A stretch of DNA of 64,000 bases. It comes from Alentia gelatinosa (Eukaryota; Annelida; Polychaeta; Phyllodocida; Polynoidae). The notes below the pieces were generated by a model. The model had not been told where the DNA came from, did no database searches, and saw only the letters and a list, made by a program, of their open reading frames with translations. Shown piece after piece: positions 32,290-43,262 of this stretch. Both the position numbers and the translations under genes were made by a program. The stretch's first letter is position 1. Every line of letters starts with the position of its first letter. The stretch lies in the NCBI GenBank assembly GCA_950022655.1, contig OX465584.1, forward strand, positions 8,151,124 through 8,215,123, in the 5' to 3' direction.

Positions 32290-32830
32290 CCCCCACGATG
32301 CCTTCCTCCCCAACACCTGCCTGGTGGACCCTGTCAAGCTCTGCCGTCCGCTGTCATCTAAACACCTGCCTACCGCCCGCTCGCCCTTCCGCCGGCCGCC
32401 CGTCGTCCGCCCTTCGTCACCAGCCCGACCATGAATGCCCGTCGCCAGCCGCCCGCCCACTGGCCCCCGCCCGCCCGCCGCCCGTCGTCCGCCCTCCGTC
32501 ACCCGCCCACCCGCCGTCCGCCTGCCCACGCCCGCCCGCACCCGCCCACGCCCGCCCGCCCACCCACAGCCGGGCAGGCGGGGTGTGTGGGCGGCGGGGG
32601 AGGCGTTTAACGGGGCGCCAACTCGAGCCCGCCACACTCGGCCAACACCTACAGTCAACTTGTCGCCGCTGACGATAATATCTTACACAATGTCCGCCGC
32701 CGCCATGACCAATCCAATTTGCCGCCCGCGCCGCGCCCACAAAAAGGCGCATTTCCCGCGCGCCGGGCCGCGTAAAACAAGCAATCAGCACCAATTTGCC
32801 GCCAGTGAGCGGCCCCTCCCCCGCCCCACC
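32290..32830 (-). promoter_or_regulatory. CpG island, candidate CARS1 promoter
   Basis: Very GC- and CpG-rich. On the minus strand it has GC boxes near 32820-32850, GGGCGGCAAATTGGATTGGT (CCAAT-box complement), and E2F-like words: TTTCCCGCGCGC at 32751 and TTGGCGCC at 32618. It lies 5' of the CARS1 exons in the right orientation, 5.7 kb away. The link is positional only, and the GCCCGCCC-rich part is partly simple repeat. Confidence 0.4.
32687..32706 (-). CDS. Possible CARS1 first coding exon, six codons
   Basis: ATGGCGGCGGCGGACATTGT is followed by a donor-like GTAAGAT and preceded by ATTGGATTGGTC. It would encode MAAADI and leave in phase 2. YY1-like CATGGCGGC overlaps the start. It is not supported by protein homology because CysRS N-termini are variable. 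Confidence 0.2.
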
Positions 32831-32889
32831 CAGCCCCGCCCCGCTCTACTGCCGCCGCCCTCCACTTCTCTCCTTCTTATGCCTGCCGA

Positions 32890-33660
32890 CATGCCGCCAA
32901 TTGCCCCTCTTCTGGCCTTCCTACCTCTACCACCTCTATTTCCACAGTCTACCCACCTCTCCTCTCTCCTTCCCCCTCTCCTCCCTCCATCCACTCTCCT
33001 CCCTCCTTCCCATCTCCTCCCTCCTTCCCCTCTCCTCCCTCCTTCTCCTTTCCCATCTCCTCCCTCCCTCCTTCCCCTCTCCTCCCTCAATCCACTCTTC
33101 TCCCTCCTTCCTCCTTTCCCCTCTCCTCCCTTCTTCCCTTCTCCTCTCTCTTCCCCTCTCCTCCCTCCTCCGCCCCACTTCCCCCTCTCCTCCCTCCTTC
33201 CCTTCTCCTCTCTCTTCCCCTCTCCTCCCTCCTTCTCCTCACTTCCCCCTCTCCTCCCTCCTTCCCCCTCTCCTCCCTCCTTTTTTCTCCTCTCTCTTCC
33301 CCTCTCCTCCCTCTTTCTCCTCACTTCCCACTCTCCTCCTTCCTTACCCTCTCCTCTTCCACCTCTCACCTCTCCTTCCCTCTACCACCTCTCCTCCCTC
33401 CTTTCCCCTCTCCTCCCCTCTCCCATCTCTCCCTCCTCCTTTCCCTCTCCTACAATCTACCACCTCTCCTCCTTCCTCCCCTCCCCTTCCCTGTACTACC
33501 TCTCCTCCATCCTTCCCCTTCTCCTCCCTCCCTCCTTCTCTCCTCTCTCCCTCCTTCCCCTCTCCTCCCTCATTCCACTCTCCTCCCCTATACCACCTCT
33601 CCTCCCTCCTTCTCCCCCTCCTGCCCTTCCCCCAGCCTCCCTCCATCCTCTCTCTTTCCC
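32890..33660. repeat. Polypyrimidine tract, CCTCTCCTCCCTCCTTC-type
   Basis: About 770 bp are almost purely C and T on the plus strand, in irregular 15-25 bp units. Frames of over 400 codons on the plus strand are by-products of missing purines. It lies immediately 5' of the candidate CARS1 promoter. Confidence 0.9.
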
Positions 33661-34571
33661 CAGTCTACCCCACCTCTACTGCCTTCTCCTACCCTGCCAA
33701 CTTCCCTAACATCCCTGCTGTCCTGCCGCTGTCCTGCCTATTATTCCTGCCTACCTGTGATCCTCAGTACTGTCCTTCCAGCCTCTTGCTGTCCTGGCAT
33801 CTTCTCTATCATCGTGTTACTCTAATACTATCCCCCACGTCACGCTACCTGAAGTTTGCCACCCTTCAAGCCAACTACCCTTCCAAGCCCCACCACCTAT
33901 CGCACACCGATCGCCACCCGCCCGCCACCCGCCCTCCGCCCGCCGCCCGTTCCTATTTATGTCTCCGCCAACGCCCTGAAAAGCCCCAAACAGAATTAGA
34001 GAAAATCATTCGGCGAAATGATGGCTGCTTTTAACCCCCGTCTCAGGTCAGCGCCGCTGTTTCTATGGCCGCCTCCGCCTCCCCCGCTGCCACCCACATC
34101 CCACATGTACACACACCACCTCCCCCCTCGCCTGACCATATATAGACATAGCACCCCCCCCCCCCCCCACACACACACACACCGCCTGACCACATGACCA
34201 CACAGCCATAGCCTTACTCAAGTATTTGATCATGAAGATTCATTAAATAATGAAACACAATCAGAATAAAGTTCATTATAGCAGGTATCCTTCTCTAACT
34301 GGCCCATGAATCAAACCTGCATTCCAGCGAGGAGATGTGAGGTAAGTGGGGTAGCCACATGAAGCCAGTCTAATACAGCCCCCCCCCCCCCTCGCCTGAA
34401 CACATGTAGACACAGCCCCCCCCCCCCCCCCGCCCCCGCCTGACCACAAGTACACTATGTTCGTAATGTACCGTATAGGGCTAACTTATAACTTGTTGTA
34501 ATTGCGTATCTGTATGGTAATATGTTGAGTTATGTTTCCTGCATTACTGCTAGGTAAGAAAGGTGTATTAT

Positions 34572-34820
34572 CTCACCCCTTGTACAAGTTTAGCCATAGA
34601 AATAACATTAGGAAAAATACTCAACGACCACCACAGTAAAGTGACAATACTACGCCACGGCCGTGGCATAGTGAATGTAAGATGACCTAATATGGATTTG
34701 CAAAGTGTATTCTTATTATTCTGATATTCTGATGCTATTTAATGTCATAGAAAGGGGTGAGATAAATCCAGAACTGCACTCGAATCATAAAATACACAAT
34801 ATTCCACTTGGATGTGCCAT
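34572..34820. mobile_element. Foldback element related to the 27210 array
   Basis: TTATCTCACCCCTTGTACAAG through ACGCCACGGCCGTGGCATAG to AAAGGGGTGAGATAAATCC. It is the unamplified form of the 385-bp unit, inverted. Confidence 0.7.
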
Positions 34821-35302
34821 TTTTTATATTTTTTGTACGATTCTTGATGCAGTTCTATATAATTCTCCCTGAAGTTGAAATCAGTGACAGAACTTACCTG
34901 CGTGTAGCAGAAAATTACAGTAATGTGAAGTTTGAAAATGGGTATGTGTAGCGGACTGACCCCAAATAGAAAAAAAAGTACACACATCCCCCACCTCCCT
35001 GTGAGAGGACTAAGTCGTCTATATAATACCCCCCCCCCCCCCCACACACACACACACACCCGCCATGCTTCCTTCCCGCCGGCCGCGGTCTCAAGCCGAT
35101 TTATTGCCGATGAATATTTCAGTGGACGTGGCGCCCAAGTTGTCTAAGTCGCCACTCAGAATGTGTTTAAGGACACTTAGGCCCGCCCCGCCGCCCCGCA
35201 TCCCGTAGCGCCTGGTACGAGCGAGCCCGGCCACCACCTGACACACAGGGCGGTCCCTCCGCCACATCTACGTGGAAATCTCATCTCAGGTCGGCAGGGC
35301 AG

Positions 35303-35687
35303 GGATAAAGGCCCGGCTCCAGAACTTGATGACTTGGATACTATGGAGAAACCAAACAAGAGTTAGTCGTGTGGTTGTTTATAGCACAACAGCAAGATCA
35401 CATATTACTGCGCGAGGCAAAGCCGAGAGCAGTAATACGCGATCTGCCGGAGTGCGATGAACAATAACATGACTAACTCGAGTTTGGTTTAGAATTTATC
35501 CTACCCCGCCCGTCTAAATTACTTCTACATTAACAAATGATGTCATTTGTCAAGTGTATCCCACTAGAGCGATATTTTTCATTTTTCTGAACTCCAGACC
35601 AAATACAGTGACCCAATGTTAAGCCTATGGAGTTTTTTATTAGGGGTAGGATAAAGGCCCGGCTCCAGAACTTGATGACTTGGATAC
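35303..35687. mobile_element. Foldback element flanked by a 39-bp direct repeat
   Basis: Identical 39-bp blocks, beginning GGATAAAGGCCCGG and ending GACTTGGATAC, lie at 35303-35341 and 35649-35687. Between them is a hairpin with arms AAACCAAAC..GAGTTAGTC and GACTAACTCGAGTTTGGTTT, apex GCGAGGCAAAGCCGAGAGC, then the shared AATGTTAAGCCTATGGAG module and a GGGGTAGGATAAAG end. Confidence 0.75.
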
Positions 35688-35809
35688 ATCCTACCACAGC
35701 ACCCCTATCAGCAACCCATATTCCAGATACACCCAACCACAGGACCTCAAATCAGCAACCCACCCTCCGGGCAAAGGGCCTGGACACACATACTGAAAAG
35801 ATGGAGGAT

Positions 35810-36060
35810 TAAAGAAGAAACCAATAGGTTTTGGTCAAGATCATCATTCTCCACGAGTTAGACGTGGAGCGATATGAACGAGGCGAGGCTGAGTGAATAT
35901 GTGAACGATTCAAACGAGCTCGAGAACGACAACTTTATCCAAAACAACTTGCTTTCTGTATTCATCTCACCCCTGTATACAGTAAGAAAGACAGACGACC
36001 CACTGGATATATGTCGTCATAGATCATGGAGAACGGACTGCACTACTCTTAGGGGCATGC
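35810..36060. mobile_element. Foldback element FB-C
   Basis: GAAGAAACCAATAGGTTTTGG; hairpin TTCTCCAC-GA-GTTAGACG against ATTCAAAC-GA-GCTCGAGAAC with apex AACGAGGCGAGGCTGAGTG; then TCTCACCCCTGTATACAGTAA. A loose FB-B fragment follows at 36296-36350. Confidence 0.65.
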
Positions 36061-36359
36061 AGAACGATACCTTAGAGGGTGATCATCTTAACACCCAATA
36101 CATAAGATTGGGTAATTCTTCTCCTCTGCTTCTCATTCTGCGTTTTTTGTTCTATCCTCTCCGGATCTCCCTCTTTCTGTGCATCTCTGTAACTCTCTTT
36201 TAGCCTCTCTCCATATGTACATCCTCCAGTTTCTTTGCTTCTCTTGTCTTCATTTCTTTGTCTGCTCTGCCTCTCTACTATGTTAACCCATGAACGTGTA
36301 GGGTCAGAGCTCATATCCCGTCCAATTTGAACCGCGTCGTAATTCACAAGGCGAAGCAC

Positions 36360-37985
36360 CCTTCCCATACACCCTCTCCTACACTCTCCATCTCCCCAAC
36401 ACTCCTCCCTTCCTCCCTGCACTCTCCATACACACTACACCCCTCGATCTCCCTCTCTCCACTCTCCACCCACCCTATACCCCTCCCTCTCTACACTCTC
36501 CATCCACTATACACTCCTCCCTCTCTACACTCTCCATCCACCCTACACCCCTCCCTCTCTCTACACTCTCCACCCACCGTACACTCCCTCTCTCTCTACA
36601 CTCTCCATCCACTCTACACCCCTCCCTCTCTACACTCTCCATCCACTGTACACTCCCCCTCTCTCTCTATACTCTCCATCCACCCTACACGCCTCCCTCC
36701 CTACACTCTCCATCCACCTTACACTCCTCCCTCTCTACACTCTCCATCCACATTACACTCCTCCGTCTCTACACTCTCCATCCACCTTACAATCCTCCCT
36801 CTCTACACTCTCCATCCACCCTACACCCCTCCTTCTCTCATCCACTCCTCTCTCTACACTCTCCATATACCCTATACCCCTCTCTCTACCCAGCCTACAC
36901 CCTTCCCTCTCTCTCTCTCTCTCTACACTCTCCACCAACCCTACACCCCTCCCTCTCTGCACTCTTCATATACCCCTCCCTCTCTACACTCTCCATCCAC
37001 TATACACTCCTCCCTCTCTACACTCTCCATCCACCCTACACCCCTCCCTCTCTCTACACTCTCCACCCACCGTACACTCCCTCTCTCTACACTCTCCATC
37101 CACTGTACACTCCCTCTCTCTCGCTATACTCTCCATCCACCCTACACGCCTCCCTCCCTACACTCTCCATCCACCTTACACTCCTCCCTCTCTACACTCT
37201 CCATCCACATTACACTCCTCCGTCTCTACACTCTCCATCCACCTTACAATCCTCCCTCTCTACACTCTCCATCCACCCTACACCCATCCTTCTCTCATCC
37301 ACTCCTCTCTCTACACTCTCCATATACCCTATACCCCTCTCTCTCTACCCAGCCTACACCCTTCCCTCTCTCTCTCTCTCTCTCTACACTCTCCACCAAC
37401 CCTACACCCCTCCCTCTCTGCACTCTTCATATACCCTACACCCCTCTCTACACTCTCCATCCACATTACACTCCTCCGTCTCTACACTCTCCATCCACCT
37501 TACAATCCTCCCTCTCTACACTCTCCATCCACCCTACACCCCTCCTTCTCTCATCCACTCCTCTCTCTACACTCTCCATATACCCTATACCCCTCTCTCT
37601 CTACCCAGCCTACACCCTTCCCTCTCTCTCTCTCTCTACACTCTCCACCAGCCCTACACCCCTCCCTCTCTGCACTCTTCATATACCCTACACCCCTCTC
37701 TCTCTATACACTCTCCATCCACCCTATACCCCTCCCCCTCTACACTATCTCTCCACCCTACACCTTCCCTCTCTACACTCTCCATCTACCCTACACCCCT
37801 CCCTCTCTCTACACTCTCCATCCACTGTACACTCCCTCTCTCCCTCTACACTCTCCATCCTCCCTACACCCCTCCCTCTCTATCTCTACACTCTCCATCC
37901 ACCTTACAATCCTCCCTCTCTACACTCTCCATCTACCCTACACCCCTCTCCCTCTCAATACTCCCCTCTCTCCAGTACCCCTCCC
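36360..37985. repeat. CT-rich satellite with higher-order structure
   Basis: The base unit is CTCTCCATCCACCCTACACC-CCTCCCTCTCTACA, about 34 bp. A block of about 240 bp containing the rarer words TCCACATTACACTCCTCCG and CTACCCAGCCTACACCC is repeated three times (about 36740, 37200, 37460). The 559-codon plus frame across it is repeat-derived. Confidence 0.85.
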
Positions 37986-37999
37986 CCTCCCTCTCTCTC

Positions 38000-38290
38000 T
38001 AATTAACAGAGCCAAGTGACTCCCACAGACAGTGAGGCGGGTGATCGAGCGCTGCAGTAGGTGGATCAGGGTAGGGAGGGAGTGTGGCAGTGCGGCTGGC
38101 TGGTGGCGGGTCGGCGGGGCGATAGGATTGTCATCACATCTCGTTCTCTTAACGCGAGATTTGCCGAGACGGAAGTCGCACGCTGACTGACATGCGCACT
38201 GTCCCTGCTCGGCCGGCTGAGAACCCGGATGACAGAAAGTGTCACGTGTTGTTCCCGAGACGCATGGCGACTTCCGGCCCATCACCCCCT
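38000..38290. promoter_or_regulatory. Promoter-like CpG-rich island
   Basis: GCGAGATTTGCCGAGAC (38154-38170; the shared CTCGGCAAATCTCGC word on the minus strand), an NRF1-like ACATGCGCACTG, an E-box GTCACGTGTTG, and ACGCATGGCGACTTCCGG (start-like context plus ETS-type site) at 38261-38278. The plus frame from 38266 is only 35 codons. Confidence 0.4.
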
Positions 38291-38589
38291 ATCCCCATCT
38301 CCCTTTATATCGCCCACCACTCGCCCTACCACCTCGCCACCACCACTCGCGCCGATCTTACCGGTTATTAAAAGATCTGCCCAACTCCAGACCTGTTCAC
38401 CTTGCAAGGAGACGAATCCCAGCTCAACCTTGTTTGGGTGCAACCCCCAATGAGACCTCGATTGCTTTCTTTCTATCAGGCTTGAAAAATAAATCTGTCA
38501 TCGGATTCAAGAAGGATATTGTGTCATTAAAGAGATTGAATCAGCTTACATTACCATGGCAACAGATGAAACAATCATAAGGATCGATA

Positions 38590-39165
38590 TTGGGAGGGGG
38601 AGGTGGTGGTGGGAGCATTGTTCTTAAGACTTTAGCCGTGCCTACCCCAGTCAGCCAGTGGTGTTCTCTCCACTATTAACAAAACTGAAATCATTTTGAT
38701 AATAAACATATAAATCACATGCCAGAAGGAGAGATACAATTACTTGGTGGATTCTAATTCCGTTTTTATTCTTGAGTGAAACATCTTACCTCTCAGTGGA
38801 TATAATCTTTCATGTTTTCTAATTCAGTTTTTATTCTCGAGTAAGATATCCTACTTCTCAATGGATATAATCTTTCATGTTTAACTTGCAGGGTAATTAA
38901 TTACCTTTTTATCCTAATAAGCGACACATATTTGAAATGCGACCAACGCCAGTTAAGAACAAGAACCGCTAAACTGATTACTGTTACGAAGGCAAGAGAG
39001 ACTGTTCAAGAGTTCAAGAGAGACTGTCTTGTGCAAGAGCAAGCCACATTTGTAGCAGGATTACATTACTATTTTAAAAAGCAATCGTGATCAAAATATC
39101 AAGCACAATTTTAGACACGCAGGCGAGAAATCCGAATTCCAATGATAATATCTAGGTGACCGGCT
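38590..39165. other. No gene recognised
   Basis: AT-rich unique-looking sequence with a short local duplication (TTCTAATTC-GTTTTTATTCT at 38752 and 38817). No splice-bounded frame was noticed. Confidence 0.3.
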
Positions 39166-39166
39166 T

Positions 39167-39671
39167 TTAAAGGCATATCAGACAAATGGATTTGAAGATT
39201 GAAACCCCTGTCATTTTCCTGAAAAATTGAATATTTGAGAACGCATATCAAACTTAAAATCGGGGGTCACTCTGCTAGATTTGGATTTAGAGATTGATAT
39301 CATGACAATATTATGATAGAATATAGAAATTCTCAAATGTTGCTTTTCACATAGTAAAACCCGTGTCATTTCCTAAGACTTTCATGGAATATAGTAGATG
39401 TATAGTACTACCCACGTCAGTTTTAAAAACCATAGGTCACTGTCCATACATTTGAGAGAATTGAAGAAAACCATATTTTCCAGTACATTTCCAGTACATG
39501 TAAATCAGTAAAATGTGAATTGATTTATCTATTAGGATTGGATAAACTGGACACAACATTATATTTACTCATTTGGAAGTAGAATGAATCCCAAGAACCA
39601 GTTTTGGCTGATAATTGATAATATTTAAAAACCAAAGTGGTACCACTGCGAATTGTAGGATATGCCTTCAA
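39167..39671. mobile_element. piggyBac-like MITE, family M2, copy 2 (inverted)
   Basis: TTAAAGGCATATCAGACAA at the left and GAATTGTAGGATATGCCT then TCAA (mutated TTAA) at the right. The inside matches 13124-13648 in reverse orientation (TAGTAGATGTATAGTACTAC). Confidence 0.75.
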
Positions 39672-39789
39672 GTCTTTAAAATCCTCAGTGCCTAATTATC
39701 CGACATATACGTATTCCAAGATGATATGATTAGTACACATTAGTCTCTAAATACTTGAGAACCCAATGGTGACTTGGTGCAACTGAAAC

Positions 39790-40260
39790 CGGTTTCTCCA
39801 CTTATTGAACACCCCAATGACTGACACCACTGACTGACACCCTAATAACTGACACCCAAATTACTGACACTTCAATTTCTACCCCGTAAACTACCCTCTA
39901 TTACCTTGCTTGTAAACTATGGATTGCCCTTTTCAGTCGCTCAGCAGTTTGACTGATACCCGACTGGCTGACACCCATAGGCTGACACCTTACTGACGGA
40001 CACCCCACTGACTGACACCCCAATGATACACTCCACTGACAGACATCTGACTGACAGACATCCAATTGACAGACACCCCACTGACAGACACCCCATAACT
40101 GACACCCGACTAACTGACACCCCATTGAATGACACCCCACTGACAGACACTCTACTGACAGACACCCTGCTGACTGACACCCTGCTGAATGACACCCCAA
40201 TGACAAGACACCCAAATAACAAACACCCAACTGACACCCCACTAACTGACACTTCAATTT
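39790..40260. repeat. Minisatellite of 15-17 bp, CACCCCACTGACAGA-like
   Basis: Dozens of ACTGACAGACACCCC-type units. The array is bracketed by two related blocks (39867-39945 and 40249-40325) that contain the 3' end of the exon at 40287 and the start of its intron. Confidence 0.85.
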
Positions 40261-40286
40261 CTCTCCCGCAAACTACCCTCCATTAC

Positions 40287-40431
40287 CTGGCTTGTAAACT
40301 CTGGATGGCCTTTTTCACTCGCCCGGCACTGCCCGCTACCGGACAGCGTCCGTCCAAACTACCTGTCCAATCTCCACCATGAAGCTTCCCATCCATCCTC
40401 ACTGACGACTTAACACAGGCCTGACAGCGAC
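40287..40431 (-). CDS. Candidate internal exon, product unknown
   Basis: 145 bp on the minus strand between CATCACAG| and |GTAATGG, entering after one base of a codon and leaving after two. It is open in one frame: RCQACVKSSVRMDGKLHGGD, WTGSLDGRCPVAGSAGRVKK, then AIQSLQA. The balanced amino acid mix, the CxxC pair and a good acceptor favour a real exon. I do not recognise the protein. The last 60 bp plus intron start are duplicated at 39901-39960 in degenerate form (ERLKRAIHSLQA). Neighbouring exons were not found. Confidence 0.4.
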
Positions 40432-40539
40432 CTGTGATGGAGAATGGAACTGACCACCGCCCCAGAGACGGGGATATGAGAATGGGGAAAGCTCCATGGC
40501 TTAACCCTCTCATGAGAGAGTAGGAACACATAGTATCAA

Positions 40540-40908
40540 GGTATTGTCACAACCCTTAAGGCACTGGACTTTGTGGGTTCGAGTCCCACTGCAGCCACTG
40601 TTCTCCTTCATCCCCAGCAGTGGTAGATTTACTGCTATATCAAAGGCCAGTCCTTCTCATACCATGTCTATGTGGTGTGGTGTACAGCCACCTTTCCTCT
40701 TCATCCCAGCAGTGGTAGATTTACTGCTATAACAAAGACCAATCCTTCTCATACAATGTCCATGCTGTGGGAACTTATAGAACTTTCCCCTTGGTAAATG
40801 TGTAGGGGTGAGATTTCTACCTAAATTCATCATATAGATTCGATCACCTTCAAACCCAAAGTAAGTCTAATTGAACATATTGGGCGTTAAACTACACAAA
40901 CAACAACA
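40540..40908 (+). mobile_element. SINE, plus orientation, core duplicated
   Basis: Box B GGGTTCGAGTCCC at about 40575; two copies of the CAGCAGTGGTAGATTTACTG core (40616 and 40708); GGTAAATGTGTAGGGGTGAG; body type 1; tail ACTACACAAACAACAAC. It is the only copy in this orientation. Confidence 0.85.
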
Positions 40909-41118
40909 CCCCTGGTATTTGCAACCCATAGGCTTAACATTGGGAGCTCGTTGTCTATTCCCCTACGAGTATTGCAGTCCGTTCTCCATGGTCTATACCC
41001 TGTGTGTCGTACTTTCTGTTAGTGTGTACAAGGGAGAGATAAATACAGACAGCAACTCATTTCGGTTAAAGTCGCTGTTCTCAATCGACGAATTTGACCA
41101 AAACTTGTTGGTTTCTTC
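40909..41118. mobile_element. Foldback element FB-C, partial
   Basis: CCCCTGGTATTTGCAACCCA, CATAGGCTTAACATTGGGAG, GTCCGTTCTCCATGG, GTTAGTGTGTACAAGG and ACCAAAACTTGTTGGTTTC are in the FB-C order. One hairpin arm is missing. The candidate exon at 41136 begins 17 bp later. Confidence 0.65.
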
Positions 41119-41135
41119 ATTAATCTACCCTGCAG

Positions 41136-41234
41136 CCTACCTGGTCAAGGTACACAAATACCACTACAAATCTCACCTGTTCAAGCTACACACACAGTGG
41201 GAACAGAGTAGAGACAGAAGTGGCGGCCAATCTA
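41136..41234 (+). CDS. Candidate internal exon 1 of a plus-strand gene, unknown product
   Basis: 99 bp between CTACCCTGCAG| and |GTAAGT (near-perfect donor), entering and leaving after the first codon base. It is open: YLVKVHKYHYKSHLFKLHTQ then WEQSRDRSGGQS, rich in His and Lys. Its phase matches the candidate at 47057. No domain recognised. An alternative minus-strand reading with weaker borders cannot be excluded. Confidence 0.35.
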
Positions 41235-41280
41235 GTAAGTAGCCTGCTATGATCAACTCATAGAGTATTGCGTGTGGGTG

Positions 41281-41296
41281 CTGCCCTCTACTGCCT
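41281..41296 (-). promoter_or_regulatory. CTCF-like motif
   Basis: The minus strand reads GCAGTAGAGGGCAGC, which matches the CTCF core with one mismatch. Confidence 0.3.
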
Positions 41297-41334
41297 AGTG
41301 CGGGAAACGCAGAGTGTGTTGAGAGGGATTCTAC

Positions 41335-41905
41335 CCTAGATCGGCAAACAACCCCTGTCTGCGCTGAGCTACGACGATATAGGGGTTGGTTGGAGGGTGG
41401 TTGTGGCCCCTAAGATTCGAGGTCAACTCTCGACTGCAGAGCCCTACCAAGGCGCTAGAAAATATCATGTAAGGAAGTCAGGGTGAAGGTCGGGGTTTGC
41501 TACGAATGCAGTCATTGGCTACTCGGTGTACTCTATTCCTTATATGGACTTAAGGTAATGAGACAACTCCATGCTGGAGGGGGTTTATCACATACGAGAT
41601 CACTCTGTGTGTGCCTCCAACCAGGTACTTTTGTTTTATGTATACTCTAAAAGCATGCCCAATAGGAAATATTCATGGCTATCAGACTGATAAAGAAACC
41701 AGAGTATATGTTTATTATATTTTGAAAAGAAGAGACAGGGATGAGAATAAGAAAATGGAAAATTGGCTTTTAGATTATGACGTAACACACTCTCCAATCA
41801 GTACAAAAATTCTGGCAGGAGTGTAACAGACTTGTCCCTCTAGTGGGTCAAGGTGGCCACGGATTTAACCCGACCAGATTTAACACTGTGTAGCTCTGGT
41901 GGCCA
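41335..41905. mobile_element. Non-autonomous element, family M3, copy 2
   Basis: CTGTCTGCGCTGAGCTACGA, CACGGATTTAACCCGACC and GTAGCTCTGGTGGCCAGTG match 17766-18131. The left terminus is deleted. A 71-codon plus frame inside (41611-41826) has no recognisable domain. Confidence 0.6.
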
Positions 41906-41929
41906 GTGTAGATTCTACCCGTGTTAGTA

Positions 41930-42410
41930 ATGTTAGTCAGCTTCCTCGTTGACCCCATGACAATACAAGGAGCAAATGGGATGTTCATCACTGATGAATG
42001 AGCGTCCAATTACATATGCAATTATAAATGAATAACAACTAATAGGTTTGGGTAACATTCAGTCTATGGATAGTTTTCTGTAACCCACTTGCACCCAGTC
42101 AAGGTATTTCGGTCTCTAGTGATTGGTTATGGTCAGCTGGGCACACCTATAAGACCCTGAGACACTGGCACCCTGCTCCTTTCCCCATAGCATAGAAAAT
42201 AGCACCCAGATGGTGAAGGAATAGTTTTTCTAGTTTGTCCTTTTCTCTAGTTTTTTATTTGCATATTGATAAGGTGTGTCTGAATTACAGTAGAGACTGA
42301 CGCTAACATGTTCAGAGATATAATTCAGACAATACAATTAATAAACGTACTTAAATGTATTCTAAACATAATTCTCTTTCATCTCTGATGCTATTTGAAA
42401 AAACGAAATA
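41930..42410. other. No gene recognised
   Basis: It shares CACACCTATAAGACCCTGAG / CTGAGACACTGG words with 54280-54310 in opposite orientation, suggesting an uncharacterised dispersed repeat. No coding signal. Confidence 0.3.
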
Positions 42411-42411
42411 T

Positions 42412-42712
42412 CTTTATCTTACCCCTGGTATTTTTCTCCATAGACTTAGCATTGGAAACTCGTACTCAACGCCCATGGTGTATAGTAGAAAAATTCTCAA
42501 TGGGGGATAATGTTACACATTTCCCCCAATTAGTCAGTGATAGGCGTGAGCTAAAATGTGAGCTGCAATCGATCCATAGCCACTGAAAATACACCATTGA
42601 CTTTGGTTTACTACGTAATCTTACACGGCTTTGCCTCGTGAGAAAACTCCACTACCTGAACTCATAACATATTTTTAGTGGCTATGGATCTCGATGCACT
42701 CTTTCATTACAA
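42412..42712. mobile_element. Foldback element FB-E
   Basis: TTATCTTACCCCTGGTATTT, shared module, then a hairpin with arms GATCCATAGCCACTGAAAAT and ATTTTTAGTGGCTATGGATC and apex GGCTTTGCCTCGTGAG. Confidence 0.65.
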
Positions 42713-42829
42713 CTTGATAACTGATAGAAAATGCAGACTACGGCATTTTTTCCAACTTTCCTACAAAGCCAAAACCTCAGTGGAAACACTCTGAATCGAG
42801 CGCTGGAGGCCAGTGTGAAACGCTCTGAC

Positions 42830-43150
42830 AGGACGCTGGCTCTCAACGAGAGGCTGACCTTTAGAGGTCACTTCCGGCGGTTTGAGCCAATCAGATGAGA
42901 GCTGGGCGCCGAGTCAGCCAATCAGGTCATCCGTCATCGTTTGTCGCGTGGCGCCTTTGATCGGGGCGCCGCCTGGTGACAATGCAGCGAACCGAGTAAA
43001 GGGCCGCGTCCCGTGACGCGCGTGACGTCACGGCCCGCTGCAGCGCCACCTACGGGGGAAATTGGTACTTGCGCGGGCCTGGCGAAAGCAACCCCGTTAC
43101 AACGTCAGCGCTGAGCTTTTAACTGGCCCGGAAAAGTGAGCGGGTCGTAT
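42830..43150. promoter_or_regulatory. Strong promoter-like CpG island
   Basis: Two CCAAT boxes (GCCAATCAGATG 42886, GCCAATCAGGTC 42917), an ETS-type CACTTCCGG (42869), CRE GTGACGTCAC (43022-43031), GGCGCC repeats, and a CTCF-like GTAGGTGGCGCTG on the minus strand at 43043. The gene it drives and its direction are unresolved. Confidence 0.45.
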
Positions 43151-43262
43151 TCACCGGTCGAAGCGTTAACCCTTCAGCGATCCACTGTAAACTTCACCAA
43201 TGCTCTAACAGCGTCATATAGTCGTATAGTAAACGCGTTGCCACCTTAAAGATATATTCCAC

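Noticed and set aside
32435..34034. Plus-strand frames of more than 400 codons, Ser/Pro/Leu-rich
   Set aside because: They run through an almost pure C/T tract that cannot form stops in these frames. No domain, and two frames are open at once.
34146..35062. C homopolymers followed by CA repeats as a functional element
   Set aside because: Simple sequence at 34148, 34381, 34418 and 35032 with no consistent context.
36327..38006. 559-codon plus-strand frame
   Set aside because: Translation of a CT-rich satellite with THSPYTL-like periodicity; no start context or splice sites.
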